Virus record (IMG/VR): IMGVR_UViG_3300029266_000804
Location: 1-29,611 of that record
Direction: 5' to 3' (one strand)
Origin: a virus
Length of the DNA: 29,611 nucleotides
The position numbers were made by a program, and so were the translations under genes. The notes beneath the pieces were generated by a model, which was not told the origin of the DNA, ran no database searches, and saw nothing but the letters and a program-made list of their open reading frames with translations. The stretch's first letter is position 1. Each line of letters starts with the position of its first letter. Shown here one piece after another: positions 1 to 6,281 of this stretch.

Positions 1-1090
1 CACCCATGCCAGTGTTAATCAAATATACATTACATTCATTCGATTCGATTTTCTGCATCAGCAAATCACTATATTCTTTCACAGGTCGCGGCATAAAAGG
101 TGAACCATAACATGGACTGAATAGTGGTTTAATCTCAGTTGCGCCTTTTTCAGTACCAGGCATCTGACTTGTATATCCAGTTTCGAAAAATTTACGAACT
201 GTTTCACCACTAATTTTACTATAGGGTGGAAACACTCCTTTAGCATCCATAGTTAAGAAAAATATATTATCTGGATGATCAAATTTTTGAGGTTTGTGAT
301 ATGCGTTTTCAACACAAGTAATAGGATAACTCAGTCTTGCGTTTGCAACACCTGGATTTTCTACAACTAAGCAATCTTCTAATTTTGCCTTTTCAACAGC
401 ATCGAAGATCGTCTTATGTGTTTCTGGAGTCAGTCCCTCGCTCTTGGCATAGCATCCAGTTTCGATCATTTTGATGCCCTTATCATCCCAATAAACCTCA
501 TCATCACTAATCAACGCATAATCTGGGTCACTACTTAGTGTAGTTTTACCTGTTCCACTTAATCCAAACATCAAATTTGTAGTCGCATCATATGTAAATG
601 CGCTACAATGCATTGGTAGATAATTTTTTCTAGGAAGTTCAAATCCTATGACACCAAAAACTCCTTTCTTGATCTCACCAAGGAAGGTAGTACCTGCTAT
701 TAACATTGTTTTGGTATCAAGATTTACATGAATTTTGGGTTCTGAAACTTCTAGTTCTGTGTTGTGCCAGATCGTCCACTCTGGAACATTATGCCCAAAA
801 CCTTTAGGAAGAACATCAAACATATTTCTAACAAATTGTTCATGCCTTGCATCATTAGTATACACTTGAAATCTAATATTTGCAGATTCAAATTGTAAAG
901 GTTTTCTGTAGATATATCCTGTTATCCCTCTAGGCAACATTTGATCTGCTAATGAAAGATAATCATCCATGTCACCCACTTTACAATATTTTGGTCTCTC
1001 TTTACATAGTTCTGAAGTTGCTTTACCAAAAAAATATTTGTTCTCTGGACTACGCCCAGTAGGATTTGTTGTGATACTAATGTTTGCCAT
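1..1090 (-). CDS. pckA: ATP-type phosphoenolpyruvate carboxykinase (3' end outside window)
   Basis: PEP carboxykinase (ATP) interconverts oxaloacetate + ATP and PEP + CO2 + ADP, the entry step of gluconeogenesis, in the cytosol. I translated 363 codons with no stop; the reading frame leaves the window at the left edge, so the C-terminal third is not visible. Seen: GRSPENKY at 12-19 (substrate Arg13), GEIKKG at 138-143, MHCSA at 160-164 (metal His161), P-loop GLSGTGKTT at 176-184, SDDE at 195-198 and NARLSYPI at 250-257. These match, in order, the active-site blocks of E. coli PckA, including its Lys213, His232, Asp269 and Arg333. The protein is about 70 residues shorter before the P-loop than the 540-residue E. 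coli enzyme. The position of E. coli Tyr207 appears to hold Phe136. The start ATG follows AAGG by 9 bases and lies 5 bases after the preceding small gene, so it is the last visible gene of an operon that also encodes an aldolase. Confidence 0.93.
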   Translation of the reverse strand, partial: MANISITTNPTGRSPENKYFFGKATSELCKERPKYCKVGDMDDYLSLADQMLPRGITGYIYRKPLQFESANIRFQVYTNDARHEQFVRNMFDVLPKGFGHNVPEWTIWHNTELEVSEPKIHVNLDTKTMLIAGTTFLGEIKKGVFGVIGFELPRKNYLPMHCSAFTYDATTNLMFGLSGTGKTTLSSDPDYALISDDEVYWDDKGIKMIETGCYAKSEGLTPETHKTIFDAVEKAKLEDCLVVENPGVANARLSYPITCVENAYHKPQKFDHPDNIFFLTMDAKGVFPPYSKISGETVRKFFETGYTSQMPGTEKGATEIKPLFSPCYGSPFMPRPVKEYSDLLMQKIESNECNVYLINTGMG

Positions 1091-1095
1091 TATCT

Positions 1096-1266
1096 TTAAC
1101 CTTTATTTTTTATATAGTCTAATTCAACAGGTTGATGCAGCGCACTTTGACCGATAGATTGAACAAGTCCAGTTGGATTGCCCAATGAATCACGAATTTG
1201 ATATAGTACAGGTCGTGCTTCAAGTTTCTCTATACGTTTTTCTAAATCTTCGATTTTCTTATTCAC
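1096..1266 (-). CDS. Small coiled-coil protein, unknown function
   Basis: A 56-residue protein not recognised as any family. The N-terminal 17 residues form a charged heptad-like helix (KKIEDLEKRIEKLEA), so it probably oligomerises; the rest is polar. I prefer a GTG start at 1266, which has GGA about 7 bases upstream and overlaps the cupin stop codon by 8 bases. A TTG 12 bases further upstream is in frame and cannot be excluded. Its stop lies 5 bases before the carboxykinase ATG, and its last codons supply the AAAGG used as that gene's ribosome-binding site. It therefore belongs to the same operon and may be translationally coupled to pckA. Confidence 0.6.
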   Translation of the reverse strand: MNKKIEDLEKRIEKLEARPVLYQIRDSLGNPTGLVQSIGQSALHQPVELDYIKNKG

Positions 1267-1609
1267 CAGAATATCCAATAGTTTCTCTCACAATATCATT
1301 GTGATTAAATTCTGCCCAATACAATTCAAATGCAGTACCACTTTCTACACACTCAAATTGATGATATACGCCAGGTTTTACCTTCGTATAATCGCCTGGA
1401 CCCAGAATAGTTTCGTCAACCAAATCGTAATCATTTTGCCAGACGCGAACTTTCATAATGCCTTCTTCGACATAAAATCCATTCCATTTGTATTCGTGAA
1501 GGTGTTTACTACATACACCACCTCTCACCATTTCAATTCTATGAAATTCTAGCGCACCGTTTGCTTCAATCAATTCGGTTTGCCCCCAAACTTTACCTGC
1601 AATCGTCAT
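1259..1609 (-). CDS. Cupin-fold protein (sugar isomerase or epimerase-like)
   Basis: A single-domain cupin of 116 residues. Seen: motif 1 around HLHEYKW (His36, His38) and motif 2 around KPGVYHQFE (Pro79, Gly80, His83), separated by about 40 residues as in small cupins. Three metal-binding histidines are present, but the usual motif 1 glutamate is not at its standard spacing, so metal use is uncertain. Known: small phage cupins of this kind are often annotated as mannose-6-phosphate isomerase-like, but the substrate cannot be read from the sequence. The ATG overlaps the aldolase stop (TAATG), with GGAG 6 bases upstream, so the gene is tightly coupled to the aldolase. It sits between aldolase and carboxykinase, which makes a role in sugar phosphate metabolism plausible but unproven. 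Confidence 0.8.
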   Translation of the reverse strand: MTIAGKVWGQTELIEANGALEFHRIEMVRGGVCSKHLHEYKWNGFYVEEGIMKVRVWQNDYDLVDETILGPGDYTKVKPGVYHQFECVESGTAFELYWAEFNHNDIVRETIGYSGE

Positions 1610-2409
1610 TATTTACTCCATCTACTTGCATCATATATCTTATCTATATTTGATTTAATTCTTGTATCAAAATCTTCAGTAGTTTGCGAATAGAATAGAC
1701 CTTCGCTCAATCCTCTACTGAAACTCGCACTCATGTGACTCGCCTCACTCAATCTCTCACACGCTTCTTTAGTAGAATATCCACCACTAAGACCCACAAT
1801 CTTTTCAACTGAATTGCATTCATACAAATCAGAATAAGTATGATGGTGATTAGGTATGGTCAATTTAAGAATAAGTTGTCCAGAAAAAACTTTGCATCTG
1901 TTATACAATTCTTCATTCAAATACATTTCCATCGCACTTTTTTCAATTGAAGAAATAGGTATTTCTGGTTCTATTATGGGTGTTAAACCAGCATTTGAAA
2001 TTCTAGTTGCTATTTCGAACTGTTGATCAAGAATTGCAGGGATAGCATACATTTCATTAACAATACTTCTCATTTTAGTGCCGACACATCCACTCCCTAG
2101 AGCAAATCTGATCATAGAGTCAACATCAAATTCCTTTAGGAGACCGTCTGGTTCACATCCACTATCAACCTTTAAAATAGCATGAATACCTTTATTGGCA
2201 AGAACTGCAACCATATCTTTTTCAACGGAATCCTTATAAAGAATTGCGTGACTAATCTTATCATTTGTAAAGTGTTTATTCAGTACCATACGCAACCGCA
2301 TACGGTGAACTAAATCCATTTTATTATCTTCAGTATATTCTTGACCATATCGCTCTAATACGCCGCCAGTGCTACCACCAGAATGATCCATTGCTGCTAT
2401 AAATGTCAT
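1609..2409 (-). CDS. Class I fructose-1,6-bisphosphate aldolase
   Basis: Catalyses the reversible joining of dihydroxyacetone phosphate and glyceraldehyde 3-phosphate, through a lysine Schiff base. The 266-residue protein aligns by eye along its length with the bacterial class I aldolase of staphylococci (Fda type). Seen: AAMDHSGGST at 5-14, LKVDSG at 79-84, GTKMRS at 110-115, IIEPEI at 145-150, LILKLTIP at 179-186 with the probable Schiff-base Lys182, then LSGGYS and ASFSRGL. It lacks roughly the first dozen residues of the cellular enzymes but keeps the catalytic core. The start has a strong AGGAG 6 bases upstream and lies 32 bases after the ABC/GNAT gene. In a heterotroph this enzyme and PEP carboxykinase together act in gluconeogenesis. 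The aldolase could also serve glycolysis, so direction is inferred from the carboxykinase. Confidence 0.93.
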   Translation of the reverse strand: MTFIAAMDHSGGSTGGVLERYGQEYTEDNKMDLVHRMRLRMVLNKHFTNDKISHAILYKDSVEKDMVAVLANKGIHAILKVDSGCEPDGLLKEFDVDSMIRFALGSGCVGTKMRSIVNEMYAIPAILDQQFEIATRISNAGLTPIIEPEIPISSIEKSAMEMYLNEELYNRCKVFSGQLILKLTIPNHHHTYSDLYECNSVEKIVGLSGGYSTKEACERLSEASHMSASFSRGLSEGLFYSQTTEDFDTRIKSNIDKIYDASRWSK

Positions 2410-2441
2410 ACATTTCTCCTATGTTATAAATCTTTTTTAAA

Positions 2442-3539
2442 TTATTTTAAACCTATGTATTCGTGTGAATAGCATAATCTATCAGCATGTTTTATTAAAT
2501 GCTCAACAGATAACTTAGAATCTTTTCTTCTTTTTACAGAATTATATAATTCTTTTAAATAATCTTTTCTTGTTTTCATATTGTGAGAGGTATTTCTCCA
2601 TTTTTTAGATTGATTTCTATATCCACCTAAACGAATATTTGCCGTTTTGCTATAGTATTTTTTTCCTTCACTCAACATTATTTCGCCAGTTGCTTCAGAC
2701 ATTCTTGGACCAAAACCTAAACCTTGATAATCAGGACATATAACAATCCTATGCTCTCTCCAAGCATTTTTAATGGTTCCAGTTGGCATTGAAATTACGC
2801 TAGAAAATCCGATAGGTCGGTCTTCCCACCATCCAATCCAACATCGCACACCTTTATTGATGTTTCCGCTGAGATAGTGATGGTTGCTGAAATATTTCCA
2901 GACCTTTGTAGAACTTTCTTCAAGAGTGAATTTGATATTAGGTCGCCTTTGACACCCCCTAGTTAAAGTTTCTGTTGCAAGATCATATACCCAATCAGGT
3001 TCTAACCATTCTAATATATCATAATGACACGTAGCCAACACAACATTTTTAACATCAAATTTCTTTACATATCTTCCCATCGCACATGCTAAAGATATTG
3101 CAACTGTCCTATCAACGACTGATGTAAACTCATCTACTACTGCTCCAGACCGCAAGCATCTAGCCATATCCGCTCTATGTTTTTCACCAGTTGATAGAAC
3201 ATGATAAGGTTTTGTCCAAGTTGGTACACTATTAAGACCAACCGCACCCAACATTTTAGCGGCAGTTTTTGCATCTGGAAAATGACTAACGATGGCTTTA
3301 TTTGGATTCCAATCGTAAGTATATTCATTTCCAAACTTTTTTAGCAAAGTGCTTTTTCCTGTTCCAGATGGACCAACAATAACACCAATACCAAAAGAAG
3401 ATTCAACTTCTGGCATATCTGGAACTTTAAATTGAGAGTTCCCATCAAAGTCATAATCAAATATTTTTGATATCTCATCAGTTATATCGTCAAGTTCTAC
3501 TACTGAATTTAAATATTCGGTTTCTCCAAATAAACTCAT
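2442..3539 (-). CDS. ABC-type ATPase fused to GNAT acyltransferase domain
   Basis: A 365-residue two-domain protein. Residues about 50-190 are an ABC ATPase: Walker A GPSGTGKS at 56-63, signature LSTGE at 115-119, Walker B AVVDE at 133-137 and switch His172 (ATCHYD). No membrane segment is visible, so it is not a transporter. Residues about 205-315 look like a GNAT domain, with HHYLSG at 220-225 and the acyl-CoA pyrophosphate loop QGLGFG at 272-277. The C-terminal 45 residues are very basic, suggesting nucleic acid contact. ABC ATPase-acetyltransferase fusions are a recorded architecture of unknown role (COG2401-like). The GNAT enzyme Mom of phage Mu modifies adenine in DNA, and a Dam-type methylase lies just upstream here, so DNA modification is a reasonable inference but not shown. 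The start overlaps a duplicated mini-ORF that supplies the AGGA ribosome site. Confidence 0.82.
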   Translation of the reverse strand: MSLFGETEYLNSVVELDDITDEISKIFDYDFDGNSQFKVPDMPEVESSFGIGVIVGPSGTGKSTLLKKFGNEYTYDWNPNKAIVSHFPDAKTAAKMLGAVGLNSVPTWTKPYHVLSTGEKHRADMARCLRSGAVVDEFTSVVDRTVAISLACAMGRYVKKFDVKNVVLATCHYDILEWLEPDWVYDLATETLTRGCQRRPNIKFTLEESSTKVWKYFSNHHYLSGNINKGVRCWIGWWEDRPIGFSSVISMPTGTIKNAWREHRIVICPDYQGLGFGPRMSEATGEIMLSEGKKYYSKTANIRLGGYRNQSKKWRNTSHNMKTRKDYLKELYNSVKRRKDSKLSVEHLIKHADRLCYSHEYIGLK

Positions 3540-3570
3540 AATACATTCCTATATGCGTATTCTAATGTCA
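3537..3570 (-). CDS. 11-codon leader ORF coupled to the ABC/GNAT gene
   Basis: A tiny ORF reading M-T-L-E-Y-A-Y-R-N-V-L-stop. Its stop overlaps the ATG of the ABC/GNAT gene (ATGA). The last eight residues and most of the bases repeat the end of the AEP-primase-like gene at about 4645-4668, which couples to the Dam-like gene in the same way. It therefore looks like a copied translational coupling segment: it supplies the AGGA and the overlapping stop/start rather than a functional peptide. The preceding small gene ends 16 bases upstream, and the ORF has GGGAG about 8 bases before its ATG, which supports real translation. Confidence 0.55.
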
Positions 3571-3585
3571 TATATTTCTCCCAGT

Positions 3586-3744
3586 TTAAAATTTCTTTGT
3601 GTCTTCTTTACCTTGCTTACGGAATCTTTTATTGTATCCACGTTTGATCTTTTTAAGTTGTCCTTTGCTCCACATATAGAACTTACGTGTGCGTTTATTA
3701 AGAGCATCGTATTCATCTCCACCCTTCATGGGAATCTTAACCAT
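3586..3744 (-). CDS. Small basic phage protein, 52 residues
   Basis: A short ORF reading MVKIPMKGGDEYDALNKRTR and on to a Lys/Arg-rich end (SKGQLKKIKRGY, RFRKQGKED). I do not know its function. Small proteins with a KGGDEYDAL start and a WSKG-basic tail resemble conserved hypotheticals I associate with tailed phages, but I cannot name a family. The charge suggests nucleic acid binding. The ATG has AGGA 6 bases upstream and comes directly after the hairpin that closes the Dam-like gene. Its stop is 16 bases before the 11-codon leader of the ABC/GNAT gene. Confidence 0.75.
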   Translation of the reverse strand: MVKIPMKGGDEYDALNKRTRKFYMWSKGQLKKIKRGYNKRFRKQGKEDTKKF

Positions 3745-3759
3745 ATGTTTTCCTACTCT

Positions 3760-3786
3760 AAAAAATTATCTAATGACATTAGATAA
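3760..3786 (-). terminator. Hairpin with U-run overlapping the Dam-like gene stop
   Basis: A perfect 9-base inverted repeat, TTATCTAAT and ATTAGATAA, separated by three bases, is followed on the minus strand by six T residues. The first arm contains the TAA stop of the Dam-like gene. The stem has only two GC pairs, so termination may be partial. It could attenuate transcription into the ABC/GNAT and metabolic genes, or shield the 3' end of the message. Confidence 0.55.
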
Positions 3787-4645
3787 ACTCCATCAAATTT
3801 ACTTCTGTTTTCATTGAATAGTTTGTCAAAAGCAATTCTTTTCTTTTCTTTTGATTTGTATTATAGTTTCCAGTGCTTCGCATAGTATAAGTTAATCCCC
3901 ATTCTTTTTGATCCCATGCTGAAAACCATTCCTTCAATATATCATTAGAATTATATGTGATCATTACAGTATTATTAGACTCTTCGCAATCCAAATAAAA
4001 TTTCTTATGGTCAAATCCGCTATGCATATCTCCGCTGGCACCATATAAATTATCCTTTATATCATAAGGTGGATCAAGAAATACAAATGCTGATGGATCA
4101 GCATCTAACACACAAGTATAATCATCGTTTGTAATTTTCCAATCTTTTATAAAAGGACCGTATTTTTTTAACTTTTCGATGACCGAAATGGTCCAATTAC
4201 TCTTACATGCAAGTATACTAAAACCTCCAGTTTCTGTCAATCCAGAAAATGACATTTTGTTTAGATTAAAGAACCGCCATGCTACTTCGAATGTATCATC
4301 AGTTTCTTTTAATTCATTCTGCCAGATTTTGAATTGTTCTTTGTGATGCTCATCAGATTTACCGTCCAATATCTGTTTGTCGTTTTTTACTTTATTATAA
4401 AGATTTTTCCAATCATCTCTTAGAGTGATCCAAAAGCAGTATAGGTTGTAATATTTGTCATTAATATGAATTGGAATATTTGGATATTTTTTGGCAAATG
4501 CGATTGCAGGCGAACCGCCACCGATAAACCCTTCCCTATAAGTTTCTATATTTTCCATAGAGGGCATATGTTCAGATTGCAAAAGAAACGGCATGGCGCG
4601 GGACTTACCACCTGGATACCTCAGAGGGGTCTTACAGTTTTTCAT
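3779..4645 (-). CDS. dam: Dam-type DNA adenine N6-methyltransferase
   Basis: Transfers a methyl group from S-adenosylmethionine to adenine N6 in DNA. The 288-residue length fits the Dam/D12-class family. Seen: the N-terminal RYPGGKSR block at 9-16, the SAM-site FIGGGS at 40-45 (family FxGxG), an acidic IND at 61-63 following a strand, and catalytic DPPYD at 191-195. The target sequence cannot be read from the protein. The ATG overlaps the stop of the AEP-like gene (ATGA), with AGGA about 8 bases upstream inside that gene. T4 also encodes a Dam, so a phage enzyme that protects DNA from restriction is expected. Its neighbour, an ABC/GNAT fusion, hints at a larger modification module. Confidence 0.9.
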   Translation of the reverse strand: MKNCKTPLRYPGGKSRAMPFLLQSEHMPSMENIETYREGFIGGGSPAIAFAKKYPNIPIHINDKYYNLYCFWITLRDDWKNLYNKVKNDKQILDGKSDEHHKEQFKIWQNELKETDDTFEVAWRFFNLNKMSFSGLTETGGFSILACKSNWTISVIEKLKKYGPFIKDWKITNDDYTCVLDADPSAFVFLDPPYDIKDNLYGASGDMHSGFDHKKFYLDCEESNNTVMITYNSNDILKEWFSAWDQKEWGLTYTMRSTGNYNTNQKKRKELLLTNYSMKTEVNLMEFI

Positions 4646-5577
4646 AATACATTCCTATACGCATATTCTATTGCTCTATCCGCTTCAACAGCAAGTGCTC
4701 TTTTTTCGTATTTCCTAGAAGTTTCAGCATCTAATTCTCTTATCAATTGATCTAACTCAAATGCTGTTATAGGATACTTTTTCTTAATTGCGTTCATTGC
4801 AGTGCTTACCATAATTTTATATATCATAGCATATCTACCAGAATTGTCAACACCAGAAATATCAAACCAATCTTTTATTTGACGCTTATTCACAAATGGA
4901 CAATCTCTGTATCCTGTCCATCTAATATCCGTGTTATCTAATTTACTCTTTTCATATTCAATCGCTCTTTCCATTATATGTTTTGGCATACGATCTTTGA
5001 AACTACTTCCTACTTTAGTTTCATATGGATGCTTTGCAATCAACTCATTAGGGTTAATATCATTACCATCATTGCTGAATATGAAATTGTGGGAATTAGT
5101 ATAATTAGCAGGAATGTAATACATTCTAGATAAATCTTTAGTTTGCCCATCACCTATTTCACCTAGTTCCTTGTTCAGCGCAAACCAAAATGGACGAATT
5201 TTAAGGTTTTCGACTTCTTCAGTGAGTGGAAATACAAGTCTAAATTTTGGATGAGCAATCGAACTACTAGCGGTGCTATAACAAATATAAGTGTAATCGC
5301 CAAAACGATCAGATAATTCATCCTTTAAGTTTCCTTTAAAGACATGATCATCAACATCAACAGCAGTCCAATTTGCCCAATTAACCACATTCGAGTTTGC
5401 CCTAGTTGTGCTAGGTAAGTAAGTAGCAGGTGAAATAAGTTGTGCATCCTGTTTTCCTTCTATGTTCTGCTCCGATAACTTATATAGGAAATCCTTAAAG
5501 GTATCCCACCGAAGAAAATTCATTCTTCGATGGGTTTTATTATCGTATATAGATTTAAATACTGTTAGCGAATACAC
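4642..5577 (-). CDS. Archaeo-eukaryotic primase (AEP/PrimPol)-like protein
   Basis: A 311-residue protein resembling the catalytic region of AEP primases. Seen: a DVD pair at 74-76 in the context NWTAVDVDDH (family metal site hhDhD), then an ICYSTASSS strand followed by HPKFRLVFPL (family S-x-H and nucleotide-contacting Arg), then DLSRMYYIPANY, typical of plasmid and phage primase-like proteins. No helicase domain is attached. T4 uses a DnaG-like primase (gp61) that is not in this window, so this may be an accessory primase-polymerase or a replication protein from a mobile element. The start is GTG, chosen because the first residues look like a natural protein start; an ATG at 5523 is a shorter option. 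It ends in EYAYRNVL, whose coding bases overlap the Dam-like start. Confidence 0.6.
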   Translation of the reverse strand: MYSLTVFKSIYDNKTHRRMNFLRWDTFKDFLYKLSEQNIEGKQDAQLISPATYLPSTTRANSNVVNWANWTAVDVDDHVFKGNLKDELSDRFGDYTYICYSTASSSIAHPKFRLVFPLTEEVENLKIRPFWFALNKELGEIGDGQTKDLSRMYYIPANYTNSHNFIFSNDGNDINPNELIAKHPYETKVGSSFKDRMPKHIMERAIEYEKSKLDNTDIRWTGYRDCPFVNKRQIKDWFDISGVDNSGRYAMIYKIMVSTAMNAIKKKYPITAFELDQLIRELDAETSRKYEKRALAVEADRAIEYAYRNVL

Positions 5578-5624
5578 TTTGATTATCTACTTATTTGAAA
5601 ACAACATTAAATGAATCTGCATAA

Positions 5625-5951
5625 TCAGGAATCTCCCTCTTTTACAAAGATACCGTCAATCATGCGACCTTTACGATCCTTGATATCATTATAAGCAACG
5701 GTTAAGCAATCATTCATAGTAATATTGTTACGTTTCATAATATTAATCATTACAACCATCATATCACCTAAGTCATCACGAATATCATTACCCTTACATA
5801 CACTATCAGACAACTCACCTAACTCTTGCATGAGTTTCAAGACCTGATCTTTATCTGTCGAACCTTCAATTAGATTTCGATCTTCGTGCCAATCTCCAAT
5901 TTTATTCACCAATGCTGCAACGTGTAGTTTTTGCGTAGTTTCCATATTCAT
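5625..5951 (-). CDS. mazG: MazG-like nucleotide pyrophosphohydrolase
   Basis: An all-alpha NTP pyrophosphohydrolase that cleaves nucleoside triphosphates to monophosphates. The 108-residue protein has the metal-binding helix pair of the family: QELGELSD around 42-49 (Glu43, Glu46) and IRDDLGDMM around 57-65 (Asp60, Asp63). Known: marine phages often carry mazG; it was proposed to lower (p)ppGpp but also hydrolyses (d)NTPs. The ATG has AAGGGA about 7 bases upstream and its own sigma70-type promoter. An internal ATG two codons later is possible. The stop lies 47 bases before the AEP-like gene. Confidence 0.85.
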   Translation of the reverse strand: MNMETTQKLHVAALVNKIGDWHEDRNLIEGSTDKDQVLKLMQELGELSDSVCKGNDIRDDLGDMMVVMINIMKRNNITMNDCLTVAYNDIKDRKGRMIDGIFVKEGDS

Positions 5952-5984
5952 TTGCTATCCCTTATCCATTCACTAATTTATAAT

Positions 5985-6013
5985 ATAATACCATATATTT
6001 AATGCGTTGTCAA
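5985..6013 (-). promoter_or_regulatory. Sigma70-type promoter for mazG
   Basis: Minus-strand TTGACA (6008-6013), a 17-base spacer, then TATTAT (5985-5990) preceded by TGG, an extended -10. The -35 lies just after the end of the upstream 67-residue gene. It points at mazG 34 bases downstream. Confidence 0.8.
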
Positions 6014-6016
6014 GGT

Positions 6017-6220
6017 TTATTTGTACACCTCAATTCCGACTTGCCAATAGGTTTTAGTATCAGTTACCCAAGGCATATCTTTGAAAACAACTGCCTCATC
6101 GACAAAAAATGGACCTGACGTATAAACGTCACATGTTTGATCATAACTACGCAACTCTGCATCAACAAATGTTTGGGCATCTGCTTTGGTGTCGAATCTA
6201 TATTCTTTTTTATTGTGCAT
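6017..6220 (-). CDS. Hypothetical protein, 67 residues
   Basis: Not recognised. The protein is hydrophilic and starts MHNKKEYRFDTKADAQTFVD, with an alpha/beta look and no membrane segment. ATG has AAGGA about 9 bases upstream and a dedicated consensus promoter overlapping the end of gene 43. Its position between gene 43 and mazG, with an early-type promoter, suggests an early host-takeover or DNA-metabolism role; that is inference only. Confidence 0.7.
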   Translation of the reverse strand: MHNKKEYRFDTKADAQTFVDAELRSYDQTCDVYTSGPFFVDEAVVFKDMPWVTDTKTYWQVGIEVYK

Positions 6221-6240
6221 CTTATCAAGTCCTTAATTTT

Positions 6241-6281
6241 ATCTACTCCTATACTATAATATAAGAGTAGATACTTGTCAA
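6241..6281 (-). promoter_or_regulatory. Consensus promoter with dyad operator-like arms
   Basis: Minus-strand TTGACA (6276-6281), 17-base spacer, TATAGT (6253-6258). The TTGACA overlaps the TGA stop of gene 43. An 8-base inverted repeat, ATCTACTC at 6241-6248 and GAGTAGAT at 6265-6272, flanks the -10 with 16 bases between the arms. The symmetry around the -10 looks like a repressor site, though a transcript hairpin is impossible for the upstream arm. Confidence 0.7.
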
